Below are positions 41,728 to 49,247 of a stretch of DNA of 64,000 bases, piece by piece. How positions within the stretch are numbered: the stretch's first letter is position 1; each line of letters starts with the position of its first letter. The stretch spans positions 62,001 through 126,000 of the forward strand of contig DASUNM010000027.1 in assembly GCA_036277115.1 (NCBI GenBank), written 5' to 3'. This DNA is from Pyrinomonadaceae bacterium (GTDB lineage Bacteria; Acidobacteriota; Blastocatellia; Pyrinomonadales; Pyrinomonadaceae). Both the position numbers and the translations under genes were made by a program. Below the pieces are notes generated by a model. The model was not told the origin of the DNA and ran no database searches. It saw only the letters and a list, made by a program, of their open reading frames with translations.

Positions 41728-42780
41728 GTGATTCAGTGCCAACTTAAATTAAAGCTCACGCCACGCCAAGAGCGGCAGTTGGATCACTGGCTGTGGCATC
41801 TGCCTGCTGTTTGGAATTGGGCTATCAAGAAGCTAGAGAACGATGCACGCGGCGGGATTTACCATTCGTCATACGGTCTGAGAAATATAGTTTCAGGACA
41901 CGGGGCGCGAATCGGCATTCCTGCGCATGTGTTAGCGGCTGTTGTAATGGGTGCGCACGAAGCGCGGAAGCGGCATCTCAAAGGACTCTCACGCAAGCCC
42001 CGTCTAAAAGGGCGACGCAATAAATTAAACAGCATTCCATTGTCAGACCCGATGAGGCTTTGGGATCGGCGTCGCGTGGGCCTGTTGGGTGTCGGGCGCG
42101 TTCGTTACCACAAGCAAGACATCCCTGAAGGCAAGATTAAATGTGGTCGGATCGTTAAGCGAGCGTCGGGCTGGTATCTCTGCTTATTCATTGACGCAGA
42201 GCCGCAAGCGATCCCCGCAACGGGGCATGCGCAGGTTGGCGTTGATTCGGGCTTCACTTCGCTTCTCACTCTTTCAAACGGTGAGAAGGTTACTCACCCG
42301 CGAGAGTTAGAGGCTGCCGCGTGGAGGCTCGCACAGGCGCAGCGTGGCGGCAATGGTCGATTGGCAGCGCGGACTCAAGAACGAATCGGAAATCAGCGGA
42401 AGGATCGCAACCACAAACTGTCTCGTCGGCTTGTTTCAGAAAATGAATTTATTGCATTTAGCGCGGATCGCCATCGAGCGATAGCGCGGAAGTTTGGTAA
42501 GTCTGTGACTTCATCGAGCCACGGTCAGCTTCGATCAATGCTCGCTTACAAGTGCCGTGCAGGCGGTAGCGAGTACGTCGAAGTGCCGAGTAGAAATTCC
42601 ACCAAGACCTGCTCAACGTGCGGTGCTCTTTCAGGGCCGACCGGATGGGCAGGCTTGAAGGTAAGACAATGGACGTGTGTTCACTGTGGAACCGAACACG
42701 ATAGGGACGTTAACGCCGCTATCAACACGCTCAATGTCGGGCTTGGAATGAGCCACGAGATGTCCGCGAGGGCAGCCTGA
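41728..42780 (+). CDS. tnpB: TnpB-family (IS200/IS605 OrfB) protein with altered RuvC-II site
   Basis: 350 residues from the GTG at 41728. It has the N-terminal TnpB helical region (LKLTPRQERQLDHWLWHLPA), RuvC-I with Asp173 (QVGVDSGFTSLLTLSNGEK), a basic bridge region ending KDRNHKLSRRLVSENEFIAF, the zinc ribbon CSTCG / CVHCG and RuvC-III with Asp327 (HDRDVNAAINTL). At RuvC-II the expected Glu (IVVEDL in active relatives) is Ser245 (IAFSAD). TnpB proteins are RNA-guided nucleases using an RNA made from the element's right end. There is no TnpA beside it. The guide RNA would be expected at 42750-42865. It may be a nuclease-dead RNA-guided binder or an enzyme with a rearranged site. Confidence 0.85.
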   Translation: MIQCQLKLKLTPRQERQLDHWLWHLPAVWNWAIKKLENDARGGIYHSSYGLRNIVSGHGARIGIPAHVLAAVVMGAHEARKRHLKGLSRKPRLKGRRNKLNSIPLSDPMRLWDRRRVGLLGVGRVRYHKQDIPEGKIKCGRIVKRASGWYLCLFIDAEPQAIPATGHAQVGVDSGFTSLLTLSNGEKVTHPRELEAAAWRLAQAQRGGNGRLAARTQERIGNQRKDRNHKLSRRLVSENEFIAFSADRHRAIARKFGKSVTSSSHGQLRSMLAYKCRAGGSEYVEVPSRNSTKTCSTCGALSGPTGWAGLKVRQWTCVHCGTEHDRDVNAAINTLNVGLGMSHEMSARAA

Positions 42781-42865
42781 AATCGTCAATTAGCAACACG
42801 GCGAAGTTCAAGAGAGACACAAGCAGTCACGTCCGACTACGTAAGAGAGGGGGAGAGACGAAAAG

Positions 42866-43048
42866 GTGAGCCTAGCGGAAGTTACAGCAAAGATTAAAGG
42901 CGTCGCATTGCATCTCGGTCGCGCAGACACGGGCGGCTACTGGTGTCGCACCCGAAGTTCGAACAAGACTCTTCACACTTGGACGCCAGAGAAGGCGACT
43001 TGCAAAAAGTGTCTCGCGGCGTATCGCAAACACAGCAGCGGAGCGTAA
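42866..43048 (+). CDS. phage Cys-containing small protein
   Basis: 60 residues from a GTG start behind GAGAGACGAAAAG. Contains WCRTRSSNKTLHTW and CKKCLAAYRKHSSG, a possible His/Cys zinc site. It lies where a TnpB element's right end would be, so part of the region may double as guide RNA. Confidence 0.55.
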   Translation: MSLAEVTAKIKGVALHLGRADTGGYWCRTRSSNKTLHTWTPEKATCKKCLAAYRKHSSGA

Positions 43049-43052
43049 CCCC

Positions 43053-43598
43053 ATGACTAGAGACTCAGCTAAAGATGATCGGGATCGCGGTTTGAGTTAC
43101 GAGGCTCGCGGGCTGCTTGCGCTTCTGCGTGAGCATGGGCCTTACGGTCTAGGTGGTTCTGACGGCTGCCGTTGCTGCCATTTCAGCAATTACGGTTTCA
43201 TTATTGACATGTCATGCCACAAGTCGAGTGGCGGCGTTAGCGACAAGTGGCATCGGTGGGGTGTCCTTCGTATCACAGCGGGCCGCATGGAGAACTTGAT
43301 GGATGATTACAAGGCCATCGCTGAAGAAATATTGTCTCGCATTCGAGAGCCAGAATGGGACGACGAAGAGGGCGATCCTTATTGGTTGGTGCGCTTCTGC
43401 GACTGGAAGCACGACGCGGAACAGTTGTGCGTTTATTGCAGCAAGCCTCGCGAGGAGCAACAGGGCTACCTCTGCACAAAATGCTTAAACGGAACGGGAT
43501 GGAACGATCAAGATAAACTCGCGGATACTTACGACTACCGACGAATCAAACTCGCGCCCGCCGCTGCTTTATCCGCTACTAAGGATTCAGGGAGTTAA
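43053..43598 (+). CDS. phage protein with zinc-ribbon segments
   Basis: 181 residues. Segments GCRCCHFSNYGFI and the late CVYCSKPREEQQGYLCTKCL look like two Cys clusters, the second a CxxC-x(11)-CxxC ribbon. Between them lies a helical acidic stretch. Function unknown; it shares the Cys-rich character of other early genes here. Confidence 0.65.
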   Translation: MTRDSAKDDRDRGLSYEARGLLALLREHGPYGLGGSDGCRCCHFSNYGFIIDMSCHKSSGGVSDKWHRWGVLRITAGRMENLMDDYKAIAEEILSRIREPEWDDEEGDPYWLVRFCDWKHDAEQLCVYCSKPREEQQGYLCTKCLNGTGWNDQDKLADTYDYRRIKLAPAAALSATKDSGS

Positions 43599-43612
43599 GA
43601 GAAGGAGAACTG

Positions 43613-43885
43613 ATGGCTAAGTTTAGAAAGAAGCCAGTTGTCATTGATGCGATCCAGTTTGTCGGTGTGTTCGACCAGATCGATACGTGGCTGGACGGGA
43701 TGGGCTACCAAGAAGACGAAGACCCGTCAATGTGGCCGAACGAAGACGGCTCAATCACAATTTGCACCCTTGAAGGCGAGATGAAGTGTAGCCCCGGCGA
43801 TTGGATTATACGCGGCGTCGCAGGTGAGTTTTATCCATGCAAACCGCAGATATTCGCGGCTACATATGATCCGGTGGTGAGTTGA
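43613..43885 (+). CDS. conserved small phage protein (PGDWI...GEFYPCKPxIF type)
   Basis: 90 residues. The segment CSPGDWIIRGVAGEFYPCKP and the end QIFAATYDPVV are a widely conserved signature of small proteins in many tailed phages of Gram-positive and Gram-negative hosts. The N-terminus FRKKPVVIDAIQF is also typical. No function is known to me. Confidence 0.75.
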   Translation: MAKFRKKPVVIDAIQFVGVFDQIDTWLDGMGYQEDEDPSMWPNEDGSITICTLEGEMKCSPGDWIIRGVAGEFYPCKPQIFAATYDPVVS

Positions 43886-43996
43886 GAAACGAAAAGGGCG
43901 CTGGGATTTGCCGATCACCAAACGCCCCCGAGCTAAGAAGGTTAGACCCTATCTGAGAGTGCCAAGGTCATTCAATCACAGATAGGAGACTTAAAA
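43886..43996 (+). promoter_or_regulatory. structured leader with a hairpin covering the ribosome site
   Basis: Two hairpins precede the ATG at 43997. The first pairs GGGCG (43896-43900) with CGCCC (43923-43927), with an inner TGG/CCA. The second pairs CCTATCTG (43948-43955) with CAGATAGG (43979-43986), and its right arm contains the AGGAG ribosome site. Translation of the next gene may be switched by opening the second stem. Confidence 0.5.
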
Positions 43997-45184
43997 ATGA
44001 GCAGTGCCAAACTTGCGATAGTGCCCGATCCATCCCCGTTGCCCGTTCGTGTTGAGGACGGGTTTTCTCAGATCTTCGGGGCAATAGATAAACTGGAAAA
44101 CCTGGAATCTGTCGCGGCTGAACTCGCGCCTGACGCCACAGACAAACAGTTGATCGACGGCCGAGTTTACGCTACCCAACTTGGCAAGACCGCTTGGAAG
44201 ATTGTCGTTATTTTCGACGCGGAAATCTGGAAGCGCACCGAGCGGCTAGTTGGCGGGCGCGGCGCGAAGGACGTTGACGAAAAAGGGATAATGAAGGCCG
44301 TTGATAAACAAGCGCATGAATTGGGTTGCGGCGCGAGCACGATCTATGCCAATGCGCGAATATTTAAGACCTTCAAAACCACTCTGACCACTCAGAATAC
44401 TTTAGAGGACAAGGGCTTTTACCAAGCCGCGTTGGCCGCAAAAGATCCGCGCGCCGCCATTGAACACTTCACCAAGCAGCGGAGTGAAAACCCTTTTTAT
44501 CGGCCGGCGGACGCTTGGCGATATGTCAACGCAACAAAGAAGCCGTGCGCGCCTCGAGTACAACGAGGCCCCGCGCTGCAAAAGATTCACGATAAAGCCG
44601 TGCGTGAAGAGTTAGACGCCAAGATTGCGCTGGTACGTGAGTGGCCCATGTCTACGGTTGACCCTCTCTTGGCTACCGTCTATCGCAGGGCTATCGAAAT
44701 GTTCGAGTGGCAGCGAGATCGCGATATTGAAAAAGACTGCGCCGCGATAATGAAAATCTTTGCGGGAGATGAAGGGACTGAGGCGCCAGATCGAGCCAGT
44801 GATGATTACATTTCGGTGTGGTTGCACAGCCACGGATTTGTCATGTCCGAAGATGAGATCGGGCAAGGTGGCTGCGCTCCGAGATGCACAATCAAGCACG
44901 ATGAAGATAAGCACATTGAGCCGAGCGGACGATTGGGGCTAATGGTCAGGTTAAAGATGCTGACGGTTGAGACGCGAGAGGAAAGCAGAGGCCCGACGCA
45001 GAGAGGTGTGATCACTTCCGTATACGGCGGACAGAATCACTACATGGAAATGCTGGACGGAGTTTCGATCTTAAAGACGTTGGCAGAGAGAAACGCGGCG
45101 ATTCATGTCGATTGGCTGGAAAGACTTGAGCGTTACGCTCCGGAATTACTGCCTAAGAAAGACGACAAAGCCAAGGCAGCGTAA
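43997..45184 (+). CDS. putative phage DNA-binding protein with HTH-like segment
   Basis: 395 residues, the largest early gene. The segment ELGCGASTIYANARIFKTF looks like a helix-turn-helix, followed by LAAKDPRAAIEHFTKQRSEN, which recalls the KorB/ParB-like segments of plasmid and phage DNA-binding proteins. A Cys/His group follows in QGGCAPRCTIKHDEDKH. It is preceded by the structured leader and followed by a strong terminator. Likely a regulator or DNA-binding protein; no precise family. Confidence 0.6.
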   Translation: MSSAKLAIVPDPSPLPVRVEDGFSQIFGAIDKLENLESVAAELAPDATDKQLIDGRVYATQLGKTAWKIVVIFDAEIWKRTERLVGGRGAKDVDEKGIMKAVDKQAHELGCGASTIYANARIFKTFKTTLTTQNTLEDKGFYQAALAAKDPRAAIEHFTKQRSENPFYRPADAWRYVNATKKPCAPRVQRGPALQKIHDKAVREELDAKIALVREWPMSTVDPLLATVYRRAIEMFEWQRDRDIEKDCAAIMKIFAGDEGTEAPDRASDDYISVWLHSHGFVMSEDEIGQGGCAPRCTIKHDEDKHIEPSGRLGLMVRLKMLTVETREESRGPTQRGVITSVYGGQNHYMEMLDGVSILKTLAERNAAIHVDWLERLERYAPELLPKKDDKAKAA

Positions 45185-45277
45185 AGCAACCAAAGGTCTA
45201 AGATGAACTTTCAACTTTTCAAAAAGAGGAGAGGAAGGGCAGGATCGAACAGTCAACAACTTAAAAGATCGAAGCAC

Positions 45278-45316
45278 GGGGCGGTTTATCGGGTCGGGAC
45301 CGAGCCGCCCCTTTTT
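45278..45316 (+). terminator. strong Rho-independent terminator
   Basis: GGGGCGG (45278-45284) and CCGCCCC (45305-45311) pair across a 20-base loop, followed by five T. It ends the transcript containing the gene at 43997. Confidence 0.85.
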
Positions 45317-45391
45317 AATTGTGGGATTTCAGAACTAGCCAGCCTTAACGACTTTGATAAGGCTGTTGGGGTTGTTTATGAGGTGAAAGAG

Positions 45392-45571
45392 ATGAAAGAC
45401 GAACAAGTTATTAGTGTAGGCACTCGTTGTAATGAATGCGATAAGCCAATAGCGCTCTGGGATCCGACGCCGCCCGGCGAGTTTCTTATTCGCGTGGGCT
45501 ATCTTCCCTGTGGAGAATGTTTCCCCGGCGTGGATCCGAAAGACTGGCGCAAGTACTGCGTTCAGCGGTAA
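45392..45571 (+). CDS. phage Cys-rich small protein
   Basis: 59 residues from the ATG at 45392. An upstream extension to 45203 would run through the strong terminator, so I prefer this start, behind GAGGTGAAAGAG. Contains CNECDKPIALWD and later LPCGECF, a CxxC-CxxC ribbon pattern. The structured-RNA region starts just after its stop. Confidence 0.55.
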   Translation: MKDEQVISVGTRCNECDKPIALWDPTPPGEFLIRVGYLPCGECFPGVDPKDWRKYCVQR

Positions 45572-45725
45572 AACGGATCGGCAGCGCGTCTCGTTTGGGT
45601 GTATAATTCTCTTGCTCGTTGGGCCTGTCTTTAGTGGCAGCAAACTTGACTTGCTTGGCGGCTGACAGTGCTTTGCTCCATAAGCAGGGCCATCGGGAAA
45701 CCGAGTCGGTCGCCCCTTACTTTAC
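45572..45725 (+). ncRNA. structured leader upstream of the phage tRNA, with promoter
   Basis: A TATAAT -10 (45602-45607) with a possible TCGGCA -35 18 bases upstream starts this non-coding stretch. Downstream, CTGTC (45625-45629) can pair with GACAG, enclosing AGCAA/TTGCT; TGCTT and AAGCA form another hairpin. No open frame of merit exists. It appears to be transcribed together with the tRNA and the RNA behind it. Confidence 0.4.
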
Positions 45726-45799
45726 GGGCCAATAGCTCAGACGGATAGAGCGCCAGTTTTCTAAACCGGATGTCGCAGGTTCGATTCCTGCTTGGCCCT
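45726..45799 (+). tRNA. phage-encoded tRNA-Arg (anticodon UCU)
   Basis: Acceptor arm GGGCCAA/TTGGCCC, D stem GCTC/GAGC, T arm GCAGG-TTCGATT-CCTGC, discriminator T. The anticodon loop is TTTCTAA, anticodon TCT, which reads AGA (Arg), a codon rare in this GC-rich host. The anticodon stem CCAGT/ACCGG has one A-C mismatch. No CCA is encoded. Confidence 0.9.
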
Positions 45800-46050
45800 A
45801 ATTCCATCGTGGAGCATGGTGCTCGTGCCTTGCGCGATAACGCGGGCCGCTCGATGCGGATGTAAGCTGGGCGCTACTCCGTGAAAGCCGGAGACACGAA
45901 ACGCCCGCGAGGGCGGAGCAAAGCGTGAGGCTTCGTGCAGTCAGAACGAAGTGCTCGGCGGAATTTCGTTACAGTCCTTCGACAAGGCAAGAGCTAGCCG
46001 CTAAACACGCGATAACAAAGGCCGCTTGGGAAAACTCAGGCGGCTTTTGC
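45800..46050 (+). ncRNA. candidate structured RNA downstream of the phage tRNA
   Basis: About 220 non-coding bases followed by a terminator. Visible stems: GAGC/GCTC (45812-45824), CCGC-TCGAT-GCGG (45847-45859), CGCCC-GCGA-GGGCG with a GNRA loop (45902-45915), and AACGAA/TTCGTT (45945-45970). CGTGGAG (45808-) can also pair with CTCCGTG (45878-). The word CGCGATAACNNNGGCCGCT occurs twice (45833 and 46008). No frame has a ribosome site. Large ornate RNAs such as GOLLD and ROOL are known beside phage tRNAs; I do not claim homology. Confidence 0.42.
46021..46048 (+). terminator. Rho-independent terminator after the tRNA/RNA region
   Basis: GCCGC (46021-46025) and GCGGC (46040-46044) close a stem continued by TGGG/CTCA, followed by four T. 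It lies just ahead of the peptidoglycan-binding gene. Confidence 0.75.
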
Positions 46051-46096
46051 TTTGCCCCCGCAAAATAAACCCAGCCCTAAGCCTAGTATCAAAGGC

Positions 46097-46327
46097 ATGG
46101 GTCTGCCTGCAAACCAACCCGACGAGCGACGGATCCGGCTACTTCAAGAGAAGCTGAGTATTCGCATCACGGGAGTATTCGACGCCGACACGATCCACGC
46201 TCTCCGCGAATTCCAAGCACATCACGGATTAAACGTAACTGGCGAAGCGAACGAAGAGACTAATGCGCTTCTCTTTTCTGCTTCTGAGGATGCAGAGACG
46301 TGGATGAACTTTAGGGAGCACGAATAA
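46097..46327 (+). CDS. peptidoglycan-binding domain protein
   Basis: 76 residues from the ATG at 46097; a TTG at 46052 would lie inside the terminator. The body LLQEKLSIRITGVFDADTIH followed by ALREFQAHHGLNVTGEANEE is the PG_binding_1 three-helix fold. No catalytic lytic domain is attached. It may dock a partner enzyme on the wall during lysis. It is coupled to the holin-like gene by a 1-base overlap. Confidence 0.72.
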   Translation: MGLPANQPDERRIRLLQEKLSIRITGVFDADTIHALREFQAHHGLNVTGEANEETNALLFSASEDAETWMNFREHE

Positions 46328-46623
46328 TGGAAGCTTTCAAACAAATGCTGGGCGAGTTAGCAACGTCCAAGAAGTTTATGGCGATGATTGTCGGTGTGAT
46401 CGTTGCCGCCGGGGCGAAGTACGGCCTCGACCTGGACCCAGCAATGGTTAACGGAATTCTCGCCTTGTTCGTTGCCTACATCCTCGGGCAAGGGCTTCAG
46501 GGTTTCAACAAAGACGCCGCAAGGATTGCCGCGGTGTCGGCAGCATCATTAAGCGAGCCGAGCACGCCGAAGGCAGATAAGGCCGTCGCTGCAATGTCTG
46601 AAAGCGTGGCCGCAAAGGAGTAA
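46327..46623 (+). CDS. holin-like membrane protein
   Basis: 98 residues. One to two hydrophobic segments (FMAMIVGVIVAAGAKYGLDL, VNGILALFVAYILGQGLQG) and a hydrophilic C-terminal tail. Position after the peptidoglycan-binding gene fits a holin that opens the inner membrane for lysis. Sequence alone is not specific. Confidence 0.6.
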   Translation: MEAFKQMLGELATSKKFMAMIVGVIVAAGAKYGLDLDPAMVNGILALFVAYILGQGLQGFNKDAARIAAVSAASLSEPSTPKADKAVAAMSESVAAKE

Positions 46624-46625
46624 CT

Positions 46626-46763
46626 ATGAAATTTCTCAACGCAGTCTACAAGAAAGACGACGAGTACACCGACCTAAGCGGACGCGTGTTCCTTACGGCC
46701 AAGTGGTACGACGCTGAAGATATTCAGGTGGGGACTGAGATTACCCCAAAGGAGAGAGCATGA
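46626..46763 (+). CDS. 45-residue phage protein
   Basis: Starts at 46626, two bases after the holin-like stop, and its stop overlaps the next ATG (46760). Product MKFLNAVYKKDDEYTDLSGR continues into VFLTAKWYDAEDIQVG; soluble, acidic and without Cys. Coupling at both sides supports a real gene. Function unknown. Confidence 0.6.
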   Translation: MKFLNAVYKKDDEYTDLSGRVFLTAKWYDAEDIQVGTEITPKERA

Positions 46764-47284
46764 ATCGAATCAAACGGAAAATCGCAGCACTCGCATTAGC
46801 GTCGGTGCTCATCGTTCAAACGGCCTGCGGAGGGAATGTTCTCACAACTGTACGCCTTGCTTTGGCGTCCTCTGGGCCTCTGGTTAATTCCCTGGTTGCC
46901 GCCGGCGTGCTGAAGCAGGAGCAGGCTGGCCCCATCATTACTGACTTTACAGACGGGTCTAACGTCGCTCTAACACTCCAAACGGACTTCAAGGCTTGCG
47001 CGAAAGATCGGCCTTGCAAGCTGCGAGCGGCACAAAAGGCGGAGACGGGCTTCCGCGCCATTATCAACCGGCAGCACTTCGCCGCAAATCCGCGTGTGCA
47101 GCAAATTGCCGACATTGCATCGGGAATTCTCTCGTCACTGGTGATCTTCTACGGCGGCACGTCACCTAATGCAACAGTGATGGTCGCAATGGACGCAGGC
47201 CCACCGCTCACTGACGATCAGATTGAAGCTCGGGTAAAACCCGACGCGGACAAGCTGAAACAGCTAATGAAGATGGATAAGTGA
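46760..47284 (+). CDS. phage-encoded lipoprotein
   Basis: 174 residues. The N-terminal signal (KIAALALASVLIVQTAC) ends with a lipobox, so Cys is the probable lipidated residue. The rest is soluble, helical, with an Ala-rich core. Phage lipoproteins in the lysis region can be o-spanins or superinfection-exclusion factors; this one is longer than a typical o-spanin. Confidence 0.7.
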   Translation: MNRIKRKIAALALASVLIVQTACGGNVLTTVRLALASSGPLVNSLVAAGVLKQEQAGPIITDFTDGSNVALTLQTDFKACAKDRPCKLRAAQKAETGFRAIINRQHFAANPRVQQIADIASGILSSLVIFYGGTSPNATVMVAMDAGPPLTDDQIEARVKPDADKLKQLMKMDK

Positions 47285-47291
47285 AGCGTCC

Positions 47292-47456
47292 ATGACAACG
47301 CAGCCATGCCATCGTTGTAGCGGTAGACGAGGCTTTCGTAATGGAGGCCGATGGTTCATTTGTGGCGCGTGTCATGGATCCGGTGTCCATATTATTTCAG
47401 AGTATCCGCCGGAGTTTTACGGCGGAGGGACAAGCAAGCGCGCATCACCGCGATGA
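47292..47456 (+). CDS. small DnaJ-type zinc-finger protein
   Basis: 54 residues from the ATG at 47292. It reads TTQPCHRCSGRRGFRNGG then CGACHGSG: two CxxCxGxG-type units like one half of the DnaJ central zinc domain. Its stop overlaps the next ATG (47453). Found because of the Cys spacing. Function unknown. Confidence 0.58.
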   Translation: MTTQPCHRCSGRRGFRNGGRWFICGACHGSGVHIISEYPPEFYGGGTSKRASPR

Positions 47457-47569
47457 CCTGTATTCAGCGCATTAGATTGTTTTTCCTAGAGATACGCGGG
47501 GCTTACGGGACCGCAGGCCAGAGTATTGACGCTCTGGGAGATTTGTTATCTGGGAAGTGGTTGAGGTAG
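47453..47569 (+). CDS. 38-residue phage protein
   Basis: Start overlaps the stop of the zinc-finger gene (ATGA at 47453). Product MTCIQRIRLFFLEIRGAYGT, then AGQSIDALGDLLSGKWLR: amphipathic, basic. The coupling supports it; the function is unknown. Confidence 0.45.
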   Translation: MTCIQRIRLFFLEIRGAYGTAGQSIDALGDLLSGKWLR

Positions 47570-47581
47570 GACGTGAGATGA

Positions 47582-47911
47582 ATGTTGGTTTTATTCCAAC
47601 CTGTCGATTGGTCCGCAGTGGGGAAGACGTGGGGGCCGTTGGGGATAATCTTTGTCGCTGCCCTGATTTTGCTATTCGGCATTGCGCGGTTTCTAAAGAC
47701 GTACCTGGAGCGGAAAGACGCAGACGCGGCGAAGCTAGTAGCGGATGCGATTATTGACGCTCGAAGCGAGCGGGATGTAACCCGGTTGTTAATCAAGGAA
47801 CAAGCGGCTGAGTTCGTGGCGCATATCAAAGAAGAAAATCAGCAGTTCAGAGACTCCCTAAAAGATGTTGTGGCGGCATTTGAACGTGAGAGTACGAGGC
47901 GTAAAAGATGA
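47582..47911 (+). CDS. single-span membrane protein with coiled coil
   Basis: 109 residues. One membrane segment (PLGIIFVAALILLFGIARFL) precedes a charged helix (FLKTYLERKDADAAKLVADA, EEFRDSL-like heptads) to the end. This layout fits an i-spanin/Rz-like or holin accessory role. The stop overlaps the next gene. Confidence 0.62.
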   Translation: MLVLFQPVDWSAVGKTWGPLGIIFVAALILLFGIARFLKTYLERKDADAAKLVADAIIDARSERDVTRLLIKEQAAEFVAHIKEENQQFRDSLKDVVAAFERESTRRKR

Positions 47912-48429
47912 AGATTACCCGACCGTCAAGCTTCTGGCGATACCTGATTTCAATATCGATCGTATCGCTCTCGCTGGCGGCGTTCTTTTTCGCCCTGATC
48001 GTATTGGCTGGGGTTTCTACTCGGCAGGTTGCCGCGTGGACGTTTGTAGCCATCTGGTTTGTGCATTTACTTGTTGGGGCCGGAGCTGGCTACGCCGCAT
48101 GGAGGTTGTGGCCGAACAGAGAGAACGCCTTCGTCAAGCTCACGATGGTGCATTTGCATGCTGCCATTGTTGATGCCATCGGAGGGGTTGTACTGATTTT
48201 TCTGGCGACTAACGTCAGGTTTACATGGAAGTTTTCGTTGGGGTTTTTTGCTTTTGCGCTTGCGCGGGACATAGTACGAATGCCGTTGATTCTTTACATT
48301 ATTCGCGGCCCGAAGCATACCCCAGAAGACACTGCGGATCGCAGCGGAGAACAGCATCCCGACTTCTGGCGGGAAGAGTTTCGAAAAGCGATTCGCGACA
48401 CAGTTAAGCCCGATCTGTTGAATGATTAA
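47908..48429 (+). CDS. four-span membrane protein of the lysis region
   Basis: 173 residues. Hydrophobic segments: YLISISIVSLSLAAFFFALI, AAWTFVAIWFVHLLVGAGAG, IVDAIGGVVLIFLATNVRF and FSLGFFAFALARDIVRMPLI, then a soluble acidic tail. Overlaps the preceding gene by four bases. Possibly a holin/antiholin; no family recognised. Confidence 0.62.
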   Translation: MKITRPSSFWRYLISISIVSLSLAAFFFALIVLAGVSTRQVAAWTFVAIWFVHLLVGAGAGYAAWRLWPNRENAFVKLTMVHLHAAIVDAIGGVVLIFLATNVRFTWKFSLGFFAFALARDIVRMPLILYIIRGPKHTPEDTADRSGEQHPDFWREEFRKAIRDTVKPDLLND

Positions 48430-48471
48430 GTTTTGATTCGGTAGAGGCGCGACGCCTCCGGTAAAGGGAAG

Positions 48472-48666
48472 ATGAAAGGTTTTGTATTGACGGTTGATAG
48501 CGAAGGTCGGCTGAGGCTGTGGAAATGCGCGGTTGAAGGTCGCTATCTGCTCAACGACGAATTCTTTATTCCTAAGACGAGCCGGGGCGAGCCCGCAAGC
48601 CCGCCCCAACTGCAACGCACCAGCCCAAGTGATGAGCCCAAGCTGGCGCGCGCGGCGAGACATTAA
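48472..48666 (+). CDS. 64-residue phage protein
   Basis: GTAAAGGGA ribosome site, ATG at 48472. Product begins MKGFVLTVDSEGRLRLWKCA, followed by a Pro/Ser-rich tail. Soluble. Function unknown. Confidence 0.5.
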   Translation: MKGFVLTVDSEGRLRLWKCAVEGRYLLNDEFFIPKTSRGEPASPPQLQRTSPSDEPKLARAARH

Positions 48667-48692
48667 CAAACCCGCATTCGGGAGAGCAAATT

Positions 48693-48839
48693 ATGAGAAC
48701 CGACAGAGACGAAAAAGATCCGAAGGACAAAGACAAAGATAAAGATAAGCCCGATGTTCAGCCGTTGGATGGCGAGCCGCCTCCGCCCCCACCGCCGCCA
48801 GGGGGAGGGTCCACCGAGGGACCCGGCGGCCCGAAGTAG
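48693..48839 (+). CDS. 48-residue low-complexity phage protein
   Basis: ATG at 48693 behind GGAGAG. A Lys/Asp repeat (KDKDKDKDKP) is followed by a run of Pro and Gly (EPPPPPPPPGGGSTEG). Ends two bases before the ATG at 48843. Probably unstructured. Confidence 0.5.
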   Translation: MRTDRDEKDPKDKDKDKDKPDVQPLDGEPPPPPPPPGGGSTEGPGGPK

Positions 48840-48842
48840 ATC

Positions 48843-49244
48843 ATGGCACCGTTAGCAGCAGTGAAGCCCAAGGCTCGCATTGTGTGGCGGGTGGGGATGC
48901 ATTCGCCTGGATTGCAGACCTACCGTCTGTGGGCTAGATGGCTCATCAGGTTCGTGTATTTCGTGACGGGCTACCAAGTTACGGCGCACGACATTGGGGT
49001 AGCCGACAGCGAGGAAGAGGCGCGATCGTGGCTACTGGATAAGAACTACTTTGCGAAGCCTGTTTACCTTGGCGTCCCGCTGGGGAAAGAAGGGCAAGGG
49101 CCAGGTACGGTGATTTGGGGAGATGCAAAAGTTAACGATCTCTACGCAAAGCACTCCCCTGATTTAGTGACGCTGACAAGAGATCAATTTGAAGCATTAG
49201 GAGGCGCAGTGGAGGGGGTATGTCGCACTGCGCACGCGCGATGA
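48843..49244 (+). CDS. phage protein of unknown function
   Basis: 133 residues. One hydrophobic stretch (WARWLIRFVYFVTGYQV) in an otherwise soluble alpha/beta sequence (VADSEEEARSWLLDKNYFA, VYLGVPLGKEGQGPGTV). Not recognised. It precedes the second spanin-like gene. Confidence 0.58.
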   Translation: MAPLAAVKPKARIVWRVGMHSPGLQTYRLWARWLIRFVYFVTGYQVTAHDIGVADSEEEARSWLLDKNYFAKPVYLGVPLGKEGQGPGTVIWGDAKVNDLYAKHSPDLVTLTRDQFEALGGAVEGVCRTAHAR

Positions 49245-49247
49245 GAG

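Noticed and set aside
45203-45391. N-terminal extension of the small Cys protein at 45392
   Set aside because: It would be translated through a strong Rho-independent terminator (45278-45316) and has no conserved sequence.
45600-45725. Group I intron near the tRNA
   Set aside because: The tRNA is uninterrupted and I could not find paired core elements.
45800-45900. Second tRNA after tRNA-Arg
   Set aside because: No T-loop sequence (GTTCRANNC) and no cloverleaf could be folded.
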